Below, in pieces: positions 1 to 12,595 of a stretch of 64,000 bases of DNA. This DNA comes from Pseudoips prasinana. Lineage: Eukaryota; Arthropoda; Insecta; Lepidoptera; Nolidae. Below the pieces are notes generated by a model. It was not told where the DNA came from and searched no databases. It worked only from the letters and a program-made list of their open reading frames with translations. Both the position numbers and the translations under genes were made by a program. The stretch is from positions 22,530,001 through 22,594,000 of the forward strand of contig OX621238.1 of assembly GCA_951640165.1 (NCBI GenBank), read 5' to 3'. Each line of letters opens with the position of its first letter. Position 1 is the first letter of the stretch.

Positions 1-363
1 AATACAAAACAAATGCCAAATACAAAGAGTCTACAACAAAAACTACTAAACCGAAACAAAACAAATGCAATCTAAAATGAGTAATACATACATACATGAT
101 AGACTCACGCCTGTTTCCCAGAGGGAAGAAGAGTAGACAGAGACAACGGATTTCCATTTGTCACGATCTTCCACACCTCTTTTGCCTCTATTGTCATTAT
201 ATTCTTCATACATGCGCACCGGACTTCTGACTTGCCTTTTCTTGAGAATGTCTCCGATTTGGTAAGAGAATATTCGACGAGGTCTTCCCCTGGTTGGTAA
301 AATATGCCAAGAAAAAAGCAGCCAAAATCTAAACCTACCTACCTAACCTAACCTAATACTTCT

Positions 364-772
364 TAACGCGAGGAAAGCCGCGGGCAAAAGCTAGTCGTCA
401 AATATAATCCGCTAGATATATTATTATCTATGGACTATGCACAAGTCAATGTAGATGGCGCTAGCATACAGAAATTCGTATATTTCAAAATGAAAAGATA
501 CCAAACTTATATAGCCTGCATGTCAAAATTCTTTCTTAGGGGATGCCTACGTCATAGTAAAAGCTACTATGAAAATTTACAAAGTTTCATACAAAGTTTC
601 ATCCCTTATTTTATCCCCTTGGGGGTAGAATTAATCAAAATCCTTTCTCAGCGGATGCCTAAGTCATAACATCTACCATGCCAAATTTCAACTCGATCCG
701 TCCAGTGGTTTGGGCTGTGCGTTGATAGATCACTGTCAGTCAGTCAGTCACCTTTGAGTTATATATATTTAG
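364..772. repeat. Helitron-type repeat remnants
   Basis: A plus-strand 3' end (GCCGCGGGCAAAAGCTAG, ending near 394) resembles the hairpin-plus-CTAG terminus of non-autonomous lepidopteran Helitrons. The following stretch to 772 reads in minus orientation like the 5' half of such an element. It contains the GTCAGTCAGTCAGTCAC string and ends in a TATATATATTTAGAT-like terminus. These are two truncated pieces rather than one element. The rest of positions 1-1765 holds no gene that I can support. Confidence 0.45.
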
Positions 773-1765
773 ATTTGAAGGTTACTCCATCCATTTTAAG
801 GTACTATGAAAAAATTTAAAGTATCAAATTAAATCATTTATTTGCGAAAAAGTATCTAGAACTACCTATCTACTAACAGATAGTTATTTATAGAGTTTAT
901 AACTTTGGGTTATAAGAGTTTCTCTGCGTTCTCCTAATTTAAATCATATCTAACAAAAGAGAAAGTTGGCAATTCTAGGTCGGTCAGTTACTAAGGAGTC
1001 ATACCTAAGCGCGCGAGAGTCGCCAACTTTGTTCACATGAACTGACGAAAACTATTTTAGGGTAATTACTAGTTCATTGGAGTTGTTTTTAAGATTCCTA
1101 CTATATTCAGGGAATTCAAGTTCAAAATTGAGCCAAAACTAATTGGTTTTAAAAGACCATATCTTCGGTAAAAAAAATATAGGTATGTAACTATTAAATG
1201 GCTAGGAAGCCTGTAGGATACCTATTGGTTTTGAAAACGTAAATACCTACTTTTAAACTATCTCCAAGCCAATGCATATTGATCTACGGAGAGTGCAGAT
1301 GGCAGGTAGTCTTTCTCACATAGTTGAGAAAGTTGTAGATAAAAAGCAAATCCAGAAGCAAAGAGAACCTGACAAATTAATAGAAGTCTGATCGTATTTT
1401 GTGATGGTCCTATTCCGGTGCGCTGAAATAAATACTTATTTAAATACGTCATAAAGATAAAGTTACATTGAAGAAATACAGAGTTAAGTGATATTGCTCG
1501 AAGTACCTAAAGCTCCGATAGATTTCTATTATTCAAGGTAATAAATAAATTTTAAACTCAGAGAAGTCGTAAGAATTATATATTCCCATAATATAAAGTT
1601 GGCTTTTATGGTGTTTAATAAATGTTTCACGCAAATTTTTGCCTACGAAAGAATTTTTTATGATGACGATGGAAAGCATCATATATTGTCGTGTAAATCT
1701 GTTTCCAAAGAAAATATAATTTCTGAATAGTTTGGTAGAGATCGAATCGACAATACTTCTTTTGT

Positions 1766-2385
1766 TGGGTGTCGCACCGACTAAATGGGTGTCGCACCGG
1801 CCGTGGACCTCACTTGGCTAGGAAGGGAGACCCTGGAACGCGGGAATACTGTTCCGGTGTCACCTTATACGCAATGCTCCCACACGGTGTGGGACACGTC
1901 TTATGGTAGAACAATTGCATGTCATGGATTGCCGGCACCTGGCAACCGACGCAGCAACTGCGCCACAAACAGATGCCTTCCCGTAGCTGCCTGCACCTGG
2001 CGGCAGTAGAGAACACTTCTCTTACTTCCACCGCAGCCCGGAGGGGGAGTTGGGCTACCGGTTGCCACCGCCGCCCCTATGCCTCCTCCGTCTGCGAGTG
2101 GGATCGGTTCACGTCCAATCCCGCTCGGCGTCCTCTATCAGGAGCATGACTGCCTAACAGAAGGAGACCTCGGCGTCACCCCAGCAGCCAGCATCGCGCC
2201 TACGATTGCCGGGACAGATCCCGTTTGATCCCAGTGACCAGGGCATTCCAGACTGGGCACTCAGCTAGTATATGCTGGGTAGAGTCTAGGTCGCTCTCGC
2301 AATATCGACAATGGTATCGCCGCTGCTCGGCCTATCCGGCACAGATACTCACCGAAACACCCATGTCCGGTGAGTGAGTAGAAAA
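1766..2385 (-). mobile_element. R1-clade LINE, 3' fragment
   Basis: This is a GC-rich island in AT-rich DNA. On the minus strand, around 2210-2330, it encodes HCRYCESDLDSTQHILAECP, followed by VWNALVTGIKRD and a stop. The C-x2-C-x8-H-x4-C knuckle followed by PxW is the C-terminal zinc knuckle found after the reverse transcriptase of R1-type non-LTR retrotransposons. The lower part (1766-2200) would be the 3' UTR. A short direct duplication (TGGGTGTCGCACCG) sits at the low-coordinate edge. The reverse transcriptase itself is missing, so this is a 5'-truncated copy. The overlapping short open frames are not genes. Confidence 0.65.
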
Positions 2386-2814
2386 ATTACGAACAACCGA
2401 CTAGTTACAACATCAGCACATAACTATTACGGTGAGAAGACCAATCGATACTTAAATCCACGTCTTATAAATAAATTGGACCCCAGCTTCATTAAAAGTA
2501 TAAATAAAACAAATATATAAAATAAATTAAAATCACATTTCTTGAACATCATGTAGATGCAGGCAATATAACTGGTTTTACACAACTGCGTTCGAATGTC
2601 GGCGCATCGCCTGGCCACTCGACGTAAACAATGTGACATTTATTTATTAGAATAGATAGGTACATATTTAATATTGTTAACCTAATTTGATAGTAGGTTA
2701 GAATTAAATAGTTATAAGAATTTAATGTACTGTTGAATAATAGCAGTCCGGACAAATCTCCGTGGTTTTTGGGTTTGCTATCATACTAACATGTATGTTT
2801 AATTTATGGTAATT

Positions 2815-3125
2815 TATACATATAATAAAATCGTAAGAGTGTCAAAACTGTACATCCAATATTTTTTTAAAAGGATACTTGGGGCGTGATCTAAATTAGA
2901 CGTCGAAGCCAAAAATATAGTTTTTAGAATTTTTGTCTGTTTGTCTGTATGTATGTCCGGGGTAAACTCAAAAAGTACTGCATGGATTTACTTCAAATTT
3001 TGCATAAATATTACTAAGAGGTCGGGTCAACATATAGGCTACATATTATCATGCTATCACAACCGGAGGAGCAGCTGTGATAATTTATAAAATTTAACGC
3101 GGGTAATACCGCGGGGAACAACTAG
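2815..3125 (+). mobile_element. non-autonomous Helitron, copy 1
   Basis: The 5' side is TATACATATAATAAAATC. The 3' side is ACGCGGGTAATACCGCGGGG followed by AACAACTAG, giving the short GC hairpin and CTAG end typical of Helitrons. The body matches the copy at 26512-26832 along most of its length, including the TGTCTGTATGTATGTCCGG block. It has no coding capacity. The stretches on either side (2386-2814 and 3126-3868) hold nothing recognisable. Confidence 0.6.
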
Positions 3126-3868
3126 TAAATAAAAATATATATGCGTCAATCTGAAGGTGACGTGACTGCCCTGTAGGTATGCCACTGTACCTGGCATGCG
3201 TTACCATAGTATATATATAAAATTTATTTATTGACTAAATTACAATATGAATTTTATGTAAGGGTCATTTAAAAAGTGCGAATAAATACGAATTAGGATA
3301 AAGAAGTCTTCATCCCAGGCACCAACATATCCTGTTCTGCAGTAATTAATGCTTCCATTCAAATGATCTACTCAGACGCTCCTCTTCAACTCCGGAAATT
3401 CACAAAAATCATAAGTGTGGTAAGCTTATTTGGTGAATATTTAAAATGCTCGAAAGTATTCGAAAGTCAGCATTTCAAATTTGCACCCATTGCACGACGT
3501 ACTAATGAACCGGGGTTTTTATCTTGATGAAACAAGGGCCTCACTGTTTTCCCCAAATTTTATGATTAACCATTAGCTCTATCGAGAAATTTTCGTCAAA
3601 TCGGTTATAACTAATATAAAGTTATAATATTTATTTATGGCCAAAACTTAAATATTTAATTGTATGCCTCTCACTTTGAACATCATCTCATTACAAACTT
3701 TCGTCCACTATTTGACACTGAGGAAGAATATTGAAAAACAACGACATACATATTTTTTTAATTTTAAACAGACCACTTTTTTAGTTTAATGCTTGAAGTT
3801 TGAAATTAACATACTACATATTTCATTTTTCCAATGTGGAAGTTCCAAAAACGCCGACACATCTGTAG

Positions 3869-4010
3869 GTACAGACGCCAGCACATCCAGCTACCCCAAT
3901 ATGTCAAATTTCTTTTATTGATTTTTAACTTTATCACATGAGCGTTTTTAAGTTAACTTTCAATTTGGGAAATTTGACAGATGGGGTAGCTTGATGTGCT
4001 GGCGTTTGTA
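3869..4010. mobile_element. fold-back MITE (GTACAGACGCCAGCAC family), copy 1
   Basis: The inverted arms begin GTACAGACGCCAGCACATCC on the left. The right arm reads as its complement, ending GATGTGCTGGCGTTTGTA. About 45 bp at each end pair, around a short AT-rich centre. Further copies lie at 4757, 19501, 21182 and 26217. Confidence 0.7.
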
Positions 4011-4756
4011 AATCGATTTACAACGAAAAGATTGAATATTCAATTTCATACTATTTACTTTACAATGAGGCTCTTCCAATTATCTTTTTCCCACCTATGG
4101 GGAGGAATTTCCAAAAAAGGACAGGCAGAGCATCTCATTATATATATATATCGCATATATCACAGAACCGTTTACACTTTGGGGAACAAATCTTAAGTTT
4201 AACTTCGAAGCTGAAACTATAATTATTCAAGTATTAAATGTATTCAATATTTTTTCTGTGTTGTGTCTATTTTACGAAGCCGTAAATTTTCGCGATTACA
4301 AGACTTCTTAATGTTTTTGAAAGTAATCTTTCATCTTTCTCCTCGTCTATATCACGGGAGTTATGTACATTTTTTTAAATAAAGAGACATTTTTTTTAAT
4401 AATATAGGTCCAATAGCAATAAAAAATCAACAAAAAATACTGTCTTGGCTATCGACAATATAGTAGGTAGGTACTTATTATCTAATTGAAATTGTATTAA
4501 ATGTACAGATAAAATCTTTAGCACAGATAACAGACACGTTGGTCTTTTACTTTGAGAATATATAGATATAATAGGTACCTATATTAAATATATATATTTG
4601 GAGGACATATACAACATGTAACTTAATTAACGCACATCCTGAAAATAGTTTGTTCAGAATCGTATACTGAATCGATTTATATAATTTTTAATACTTATAG
4701 GTATTTTTTTATTCCAAAATAATTAAAACTACGGAAATTATTGTCATATTAAACCT

Positions 4757-4902
4757 GTACATTCAAAACAAATCACATCCATCTACCGCAATCTGTCAAA
4801 TTTCTTTTATATATTTTCAAGTTTATCATAAAAGCATAAGGTTCACTTTCAATTGGGGAAATTTGACAGATTCGGGTAGCTTGATGTGCTGGCGTCTGTA
4901 CT
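4757..4902. mobile_element. fold-back MITE (GTACAGACGCCAGCAC family), copy 2
   Basis: This is the same family as 3869-4010. The left arm is diverged at its tip (GTACATTCAAAACAAATCAC), while the right arm is intact (TGTGCTGGCGTCTGTAC). From 4011 to 4756 I see only AT-rich sequence. Confidence 0.65.
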
Positions 4903-4984
4903 TTGCAACAGCGTCTATACACAGTTTTATGCGTCTGATCCAATTCTGAAAGCATTTTTCCAGTCTTTCACTAGTCAGGACTGT

Positions 4985-5600
4985 TAAGTGGGTGACAGTT
5001 TAACCGGTGTGCTATCCAGGAAGTACCTAGTTTTTAGCGTCGAGTGGGCGAGTACGTCGTCATGATGGAGCGGTAGCCCGCAAAGCCCCGTTTACTGCCA
5101 CTTGTTACTCACTGCTTCGAACACTTCTGGCAAGCATTTTGTGGTATACCGCTCGGCATTGATGCTACTTTAATCACTAACAGTTAAATAACTAGCAATC
5201 AATATTTTGCTTCCTCTTCTACTTTGGTAGGTGTTTGTTCATTTTGAAACGGCCACACTGTTGAATGGCGCTTTGTTTCTTGATCTTATTGGTAAATCCA
5301 AGACTCGTCACCTATAACGATATCATAAACACACCGAGATGAGACTGCATCAAATTTAATCATCATGTGACAGCATCATTCCACGCGGGACTGCTTTTGA
5401 GCTTCTGCGAGTTTGTGCGATACCCAGCGCGAAACAATCCTCCTCACGCAAAGGTGAACGTGAAGAATCTCGTGGATCCTCCCCGACCCGATCTGCAATG
5501 TTTGCTGTATCTTACTGAATTATATTTTAACTGCCAGCACGTTTTCTTCTGAAACTGCCATCACAGGGCCACGCTTAAATTCACTCTACCAGTGGTAACC
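4985..5600 (-). pseudogene. decayed mariner transposase
   Basis: Read on the minus strand through many stops and frameshifts, this gives transposase landmarks in the right order. First comes a helix-turn-helix stretch around 5370-5500 (SGRIHEILHVHL, then SRWVSHKLAEAQKQSRVEWC-like). An LVTDEAWI-like block follows near 5300. A degraded LHHDxxxxH catalytic block lies near 5065, and an SPD remnant at the low-coordinate end. It cannot encode a product. No terminal repeats were found. It belongs to a mariner lineage different from the neighbouring copy at 5839. Confidence 0.55.
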
Positions 5601-5838
5601 GGTTGCTTTTGAAGAATCCTTATTTAAAAAAAGTCAATTTTCAGGCATAATATATTAACATAATATAATTATTATAATAACATTTAAATCTTAATTTAAA
5701 CCGTAGAAAATCATGGCGGAAGAACACACTTTTTCGTAGAGACACGCAAATGATGAGGTCGTATAAAAATATGGAAGGAAAATTGAAATTGGAACGTTCA
5801 ACTTTTTACTTAAATAATTGTACTTTTATGATATACTA

Positions 5839-7076
5839 CTCTGTCAAGAAAGTACCGGGAAAAGATCAATAATATACAAAATGTTTGTTATTCATCCAAA
5901 TTTATTTTATCACCTTCAAAGTATGCTCCTTCAGAAACGATACACTTAGGTACGCCAACGAATAATCCATTCATCAAAACATTTTTTAAACGCTGCTTTC
6001 GGAATTGAGTTCAGTTCTCGCCGCGAATTCTCCTTTATGTCTTCTACCGATTGAAAACGGGTAACACGAAGTGGTAACTTGAGTTTGAGAAAAAGAAAGA
6101 AGTCAGCTGGAGCCATATCTGGTGAATATGGTGGTTGCTGGATGGTATTTGTTGAGTGTTTGGTCAAAAATTCGTTCATAATGATGGCCTTATGCGAAGG
6201 CGCATTATCGTGGTGCAAAATCCAAGAATTTTCTTTCCACAAATCTGGCCTTTTTCGTCGAATTTGCTCTCTTAAACGCCGCATAACGCTCAAATAATAT
6301 TCTTTGTTTACCGTTCGCCCTTCCGGTAAGAATTCAGAGTGCACAACACCGCGTTAGACAACGAAAACAGTCAACATGACTGACTTTTGATCGACTTTGT
6401 CGTGGTTTTTTCGGTTTCGGTTCAGTTGGAAGGCGCCACTCCGAAACTTGTTGACTGGTTTGCATGTCAAACTCGTAAACCCACGTCTCGTCACCAGTAA
6501 CAATGCGTTTCATGAATGTTGGGTCGGAATTGACTCGTTCTACCATGTCCTCAGCGACTTTCATGCGATTGAGTTTTTAGAGAAAATTCAGATCTTTTGG
6601 GACTATCGGCGGCTATCTCTCTCAGAGTTGAATGAGGATTTTTAGTCACTATTTCCTTCACTTTTGCGATGTTAACTTCAGTTGCAGACGTTGATGGCCT
6701 ACCAGAGCGAGGCAAATGTTTCATCACATCTCGACCGCTTTTGAACGCTTTGAACCACTCTTAAGCACGAGTTTTTGATAAAGTCGATTCACCGTAAGCC
6801 TTCTGTAACATTTTCAGTCACTCCGAACACGAAATTCCATTAGCGATGCAAAATTTAAGACAAACTCTTTGTTCGATATTTTTGTCCATTATGAAATTCG
6901 CAACACACACTTTATATGATATTAGATATGTATTTAATATAAATAACAGATGCAACTCAAACTCCGCGCCAAAATGGAAAACAGTTGTGCCAATCTAACA
7001 ACAACAAAATAAAACAAAAATTTAAATTGGAAACCATAAACAAATCATCACTTCCCGACACTTTTTTGACTGAATG
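5839..7076 (-). mobile_element. mariner element, defective
   Basis: The inverted terminal repeats match imperfectly: CTCTGTCAAGAAAGTACCGG at the left and the complement of CATTCAGTCAAAAAAGTGTC at the right. Each is flanked by a TA dinucleotide (5837-5838 and 7077-7078), as expected for mariner insertion. The length is 1238 bp. It encloses one broken transposase gene on the minus strand. Confidence 0.85.
5946..6889 (-). pseudogene. mariner transposase, broken (DD34D)
   Basis: It starts with ATG at 6889 (MDKNIEQRVCLKFC) and ends in a stop at 5946. The N-terminal half carries the mariner DNA-binding region but is interrupted by stops (for example in the SCSE-LKMLQ region) and a frameshift near 6600. 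The middle keeps VTGDETWVYEFD with the first catalytic Asp. The C-terminal part keeps HHDNAPSHKA and PPYSPDMAPADFF. There are 34 residues between the second and third Asp, the DD34D signature of true mariners. A frameshift near 6340 separates the two halves. It cannot make an active enzyme. Confidence 0.85.
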
Positions 7077-7429
7077 TATTTAGATCTAGCGAGTGTTTCA
7101 TACAAAAAAGATGAGGTTCTATAAATATTCTGAGTGGCTTGGTAAATTATAGCTAACTATTCGGTTCGAAGAAATAATTTTACTTACAAGTTTAAATAGT
7201 TTACGAGTATATGATATGTTGCAAAAAAGAGCTATAAGAACTATTTACAACCTAAGTGACAGAATTTCTAAAATTTTATTGAAATTTATAAAATAAATTC
7301 TATTGACAATGTTTATTTTTTTACTCAAAAAAACTGTTTAGAGGTAGAATTTGCAGGCATTGACTGCGTATATGATTAGTTTAAAAGTAAATAACACTTT
7401 ACTCACATGTATATAGTATGTATTATTAC

Positions 7430-7740
7430 ATAACGTTGCATAGTGTAACGTGACGATCCTTCGCGTAGAATGCACCGAAAGGAGTTGAATGCCAGGGGGC
7501 GTAGTTAAGTCCGTAGCAGTTAGCACCCCATCGTGTAGTATTACAAAACCGTAGTTTTTCATATTGGCGGCGTAGCGGTCGTGGCCGTGAAACCTAAACG
7601 TTGCGTAGTAATTCGTAGCCGTGAGACAACCGTAGCACCGTAACTTCCAGTATTTTTGAAACCACAAAACGTTCGTAGTACCCTTAAGCGTTGTGGCGTA
7701 TTTCGTGAACTTGCAGCGTTTTATCGTTACGTAAATTTGG
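7430..7740. other. CGTAG-rich block of unknown nature
   Basis: About ten CGTAG or close variants occur in roughly 250 bp of otherwise AT-rich sequence. One edge is TAACGTTGCATAGTGTAACG and the other is CGTTTTATCGTTACGTAA. An open frame crosses part of it on the minus strand (7338-7667), but its residues resemble nothing I know and the composition is repeat-like. It could be the subterminal array of a small DNA transposon. Confidence 0.3.
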
Positions 7741-7754
7741 GTAGTACTTAATAA

Positions 7755-8078
7755 TATTGTACTCCTGGTCCAATCTCGGCCACGGCGCCCAGCCTCAAAG
7801 CAGACTAGCCATCTCCGCGGGCCGCAAGTGTATACGCAAATATAGGGGCACTTTCTATTTCGACATTCTCATGATTCGATGGGACGACTAGAGACATGAC
7901 CGGAAATAGGTAAGTACAGGACCGATGGCTTTTTGTACTCTCTTAGGCACGTGACTTAGGGCTGATACTGAGAAATTCACATCAATATCACATATTTTCT
8001 GGCTCGGGATTGGAACCCAGGATCTCATTATCTGCCAATGAACACGCTACCGCTAGACCAACGGGGCAGTAGGTACGT
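7755..8078 (-). mobile_element. tRNA-derived SINE
   Basis: On the minus strand, 8078 down to about 8005 has a Pol III promoter. There is an A box (TGGTCTAGCGGTAGCG) and a B box (GGGTTCCAATCC). The 3' side of the cloverleaf does not pair with the 5' side, so it is not a functional tRNA gene. The body continues to a GC-rich segment near 7755 (GGCCGAGATTGGACCAGGAG). Confidence 0.55.
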
Positions 8079-8903
8079 ACTTTAACTACGAATATTAGCC
8101 ATAATATTACGCACCATATAGATTCATCTCGTTGTGATATATTAAGATTATAAAAGTTAGATATAATTATCGTCACCCAATAATACCTACATATATACTT
8201 ATAATATATGCCATAAAATATATGCAGTATAAAGTCATATATAGTCATGATCGTATATATTTTTTTCAGCATTTTTTCCCCTACCGTGCAGTGCTTTACG
8301 TGGCAGCTAAGAGAAACACTGCCAGAACTTCAACTAGCGCTACATACTTATAATTATAGAATAGAGTTACGTGTAAAAAGTACGCGCATGTATGTGCATT
8401 ATCAGGTTGTAGATCGTAATCCCGCGCAACGGTGTGTTCGTCTGTTTTTAAATGTTAAATAATGAAATTTATTCATATATACCTACACTTAACCATACAT
8501 ACACTTGTACCTACTTGTCAAGCTCACAATGCAATACGTAAACATACACATACAGTAATTTAAGCAACAAACATATTTTTAATGGGGAATTATAAAACGA
8601 TCGAATACATAAATACTTAGCGACTGATGTTGAGATACTGTTTTAATAACTTGAGCGGCATGAATTTGAGTAAGCAAATAATTAACTAAACTAACGACGA
8701 ATATTGATTAATAATAAAATCCAGAACGAGCTTACAAAAAGTGGGTATATGTATTAATCCATTACAGACATCAAAATTTTAGCCGTGCGACTAAATTATA
8801 CTAATTGAGCGACTAGAAATACAGAGAGGGCAACTTCCAAATTAGGATAGAGACGAGTTTTCCGGAAGTTATTTGGATTAGGTTAGGTTAGAACTGTGAC
8901 CAT

Positions 8904-9688
8904 GGGGCACGCCACGATAGTGGCGGAATAACCCATTATGGAGGAATGACTGGAGAGAAGGCATGGCGCCCTCACTTACCGGCTTACGCAGGTACTCTCG
9001 AATCACGGGTGCTTCGGGAAGTACCTGCATCGGATAGGCCGAGAAGAGACGCCCGGTTGTCACCATTGTGGTGGCTCCGTTGACACGGCGCTTCACACAT
9101 TGGTGGAATGCCCAGCTTGGGAGACACAGCGCCGTGTTCTCGGGCCTGCAATGGGTGCGGTTGAAATCTCGCTTGCAACGGTGACTGGATTCATGGTTGC
9201 AAGCGAGAGTGCCTGGAATATCGTCGCCACCTTTTGAGAGGAGGTAATGGTTGTAAAAGAGGTGGCGGAGCGAGAACGGGAGGCACTGTCTTCCCGCCCA
9301 AGCCGCGCCAGGAGAACCGGGCGTCGGAGGGCGCATATAGCCAATCTCCGGCCTCCATGAGGAGTGGCCTGCGGACGGTGGACTTGGGGCAGTCCATCCT
9401 CCGACTGGGGTAGGCCCGAGACGCGCGTGTTCCACGCGCGCCTCTTTTGAAGAGGGGGCCATGGATGCCCTCAACGGAAGGGGGGCTCACTTAAAAGTGG
9501 GCCAGCACCTGTCCAGGCTGCGGTGAGTGCGCGAGCGAATCCCGCGGACTGAAGGTGGCGGAGGAACACCGTGGGGCTTAAGTTGGTCAACCCAGCCCTA
9601 CCATCTGGCTGGGAGTCCGACATACCCCCTCGCTTCCCCAGCGGCGGGATGCTCCATAAAGGATTTCCCCAAAGGGTTTGAAAAAAAA
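8904..9688 (+). mobile_element. 5'-truncated R1-clade LINE with target duplication
   Basis: The insert is flanked by an exact 14-bp duplication, AGAACTGTGACCAT, at 8890-8903 and 9689-9702. It ends in a run of A. The plus strand near 9030-9140 encodes GCHHCGGSVDTALHTLVECP then AWETQRRVL. This is the C-x2-C-x8-H-x4-C knuckle that follows the reverse transcriptase in R1-type elements. A stop and a 3' UTR follow. The several long minus-strand frames here are shadows of its high GC content. The sequence just before the duplication is TTAGGTTAGGTTAG. Confidence 0.8.
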
Positions 9689-9702
9689 AGAACTGTGACC
9701 AT

Positions 9703-12595
9703 CAAGCTAGACACTATTGTTAGTGAAGATTGGTAGAAAGTTTTCAAAAATCCCATTTTTTTTGGGGGTTTTTGAATTTTTCATGAAACATACAATGCAA
9801 ATCTAAACAAAAACAATAGCGTTTGAAGTCCGCCGCACAACCTCTGATTGGTCAAAGCGAAGAAATACTAGGTCGCTCAAATATTATGAAGTTTCTCATT
9901 TTGTATTTTAAGTAACTCAAATTAATATTTGTTAGTTGCTGTTCTGTTGATTTCTCGTCACTCGCAGTCAGTCGCTCACTTAGTAATACTATAACGTAAA
10001 TTCATTATTTTTGTCACTTAAAACTTTAATTAACAGTCACTCGTTTAAATACTACCCATTTTGAATTAGTCCGTCCGTGCGGTCTGTTTCGTCACATATC
10101 TTTTTATTAAATAAATAATAAAGAGCAAGTTACTGAGCTATTATTGTTGCATTTATCAATAGTAGGTACATTAAAATTAAAGAATTGTATACTTCGACCA
10201 GTTGGCTAGCACAAAAGGCTCTCAACCAGTAGCTTAAAATAACTGAGGGCACCCTTATGGGGTTCGGGCCGCTGAAGTAAAACTATGGAATTCGAAATGG
10301 GGGTCTGATCACTTGCACGGAATTACCGATCACATGTTAAGGGGCCAACGCGATCCTCGCGTGTGGTCTTAAAGTGTACAAAAAGAGTAGTGGTAGTCCT
10401 GACCAGTCTGAAAAGTCTGAAATAGATTCTTGGAAAATTGCATACGCTTGCGAATGAATGAGTCACATATCCATAGACGTAGGTACAATCCAGCACGAAT
10501 ACCTATAATAGTTGCTAAGCTGCTACCAGATACAGGTAATAAATTAGTTGTACGATAAAATATACTGCAAAAATACCGTTTATTTTCACAACGTACACAT
10601 GGGAAAATCTGTTACGCTGAATAGGATAAATGTTTTGACAGCTCACGCGTGAAATAGAGAAAATAAATGTTAATATCATGTAATAGCTTATAAGTGTTCA
10701 CGTACTTATAGCACATCCTAATACATACCAGATTACCTGACGTAGCCTAACAGTATACAGGTATGGTGCAAGTCCGACTACTAATACTTGACTTATTTTC
10801 TCACACAAACGAAACGAATTAATTTGTTAAAAATTAAAATTTTGATATAGTGATAGAATTTATCTATATATATATAAATGAATGTTTGTTTGTATGTCCT
10901 TTTTAGAACCGTAAACTATGCATTTGATCATGCGATGATCATGAGCCCACGAAGGTTTCTGGGTACGACCAATCTTCAACCGATGGCGCCACTATCATTC
11001 CAATTAATTTGATAATGGTGTCTTTCCTTCAATTTTATATTAGTTAGTGACAGTACAGTTAGCTGTTTAATAATAGTATTGACTCGGTTAGCGTTGTACT
11101 GATACTTAGTTAATATATTCGTAGTATCGTTTCTGGCATTGGCTTAACAGCAAAAGGCCTAGAAAAACACCTAAGAGACTTTAGGTGGTTGGATCAAGAA
11201 AAAGATTCAAAATACAGTGATTTTGAACACGGCTCGTACTTTAAGGAGTTTTCTATCTCTAGAGCCGTTTCCTCCGGAAGCATAGTTCCTTTTATGTTCT
11301 TAAATGTATATATTTTTATTCCATATGAAACTATTTCATTAATAATGTATTTGATAATTGACAATGATGATAAAAAGAATAATAATAAAACATTTATTCC
11401 GAGCAACTATGACTCATAATTATTGTTAGTAATACATAATATTTGTATGAAGGTACTTATACTTACAATGGGATCCATGTAGCCGACATTATCGAGCCAT
11501 GTATGGGAAATCCATCGTGTCAGCTATCATGGCTCGGAACCATTTGGAGCTTCCGCCGAGTCTAGGACGTCGAGAGGCGAGTCCTGGTCGCAGAGATTGG
11601 ACAGGAACTGTCCCCACCGGCAATCTTAGGCGCGATGCTGGCAGTCATGATCCAGAAGGAGGCTGCCCTTGGTAAATTAGCTTTGAAGCGCTACATTTAG
11701 GTGATTGTTGGAGTTGCGGGTTGGAGTTGATAATACCCCAACCCTTAGTTCTTGCAGAACGACTGTAGTGAAACATAGCTAATAATCATCGATTAAATTA
11801 ATTGCAATCGCATTAAAATCGGTTCATCCGTTAGGACCAGCTTTTATCAACATACTTATGTTGACAAAAACTGGTTTCAAAATAATAACAAATTTAGATC
11901 CATGTGTAAGTTATTTGATGTCAAATTAAACATTTACAAATAAAGTTATTATTTGGCATCATCTGATATCGTATTTATTTAGCGAATCTCGGAAGCTGCT
12001 TTACCGTATGAAATTCTGTACGTAGAAAAGGTTTTACTCTGTAATTTACCTAGGTATATAACATTTCTCATAAAAAACGCAATTTTATAAACTCGATCAT
12101 CACTCAAGTACTTTTACAAATTTACGTATCAGTACTAGTAATTTATTTACTGACACTACTTTTTATTCGGTAAATTAATTTCGAGCAATAATATACTATA
12201 ATTCTAACAACCTATTGCTTTGTGATTTTTGGGGAGGGCTTTGTGGATGTGGAATTTCATGATCTTACCCCTGGAAATCCAAGACGTTCAGACGTATGCC
12301 TTATAAAGATTTTTCCCTAAAATGTATTGAATTATCCTTGGCTATAGTGATATTATATAGTACAAGCTCGCTTAATTTGGAATCAGCTGACCGTGTGTGA
12401 ACAAAGTCCCAGGATATTTTTTTTTTATTATTTTAATGAAATGGTAATTACTGTAACAATATGTTAAGGAATATCTTGTGGTGGAAAATAAATATTATTT
12501 TATCTAATATTATTATTATCATCGACTGACATGATGATGCTTACTGCATTATTTCTCCCAAGATGCAGGCTTCAGCCTAGTTTAGGAACCAGGAC
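9703..12595. other. gene-poor stretch
   Basis: No host gene is supported here. A moderately GC-rich block at about 11465-11760 may be the tail of an unidentified retroelement. A short AT-rich Helitron-like start (ATATATATATAAATGAATG) lies at about 10866. A plus-oriented 3' fragment of the second SINE family lies at 12362-12425 (TACAAGCTCGCTTAATTTGG). The open frames near 11190-11420 on both strands are low-complexity and not convincing. Confidence 0.4.

Noticed and set aside
1785..2149. Overlapping open frames on both strands
   Set aside because: They lie in the 3' part of an R1-type LINE fragment and show no domain.
8878..9490. Overlapping minus-strand open frames up to 198 aa in a GC-rich block
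   Set aside because: The plus strand carries the recognisable LINE knuckle and 3' UTR bounded by a target duplication. The minus-strand frames are by-products of GC content.
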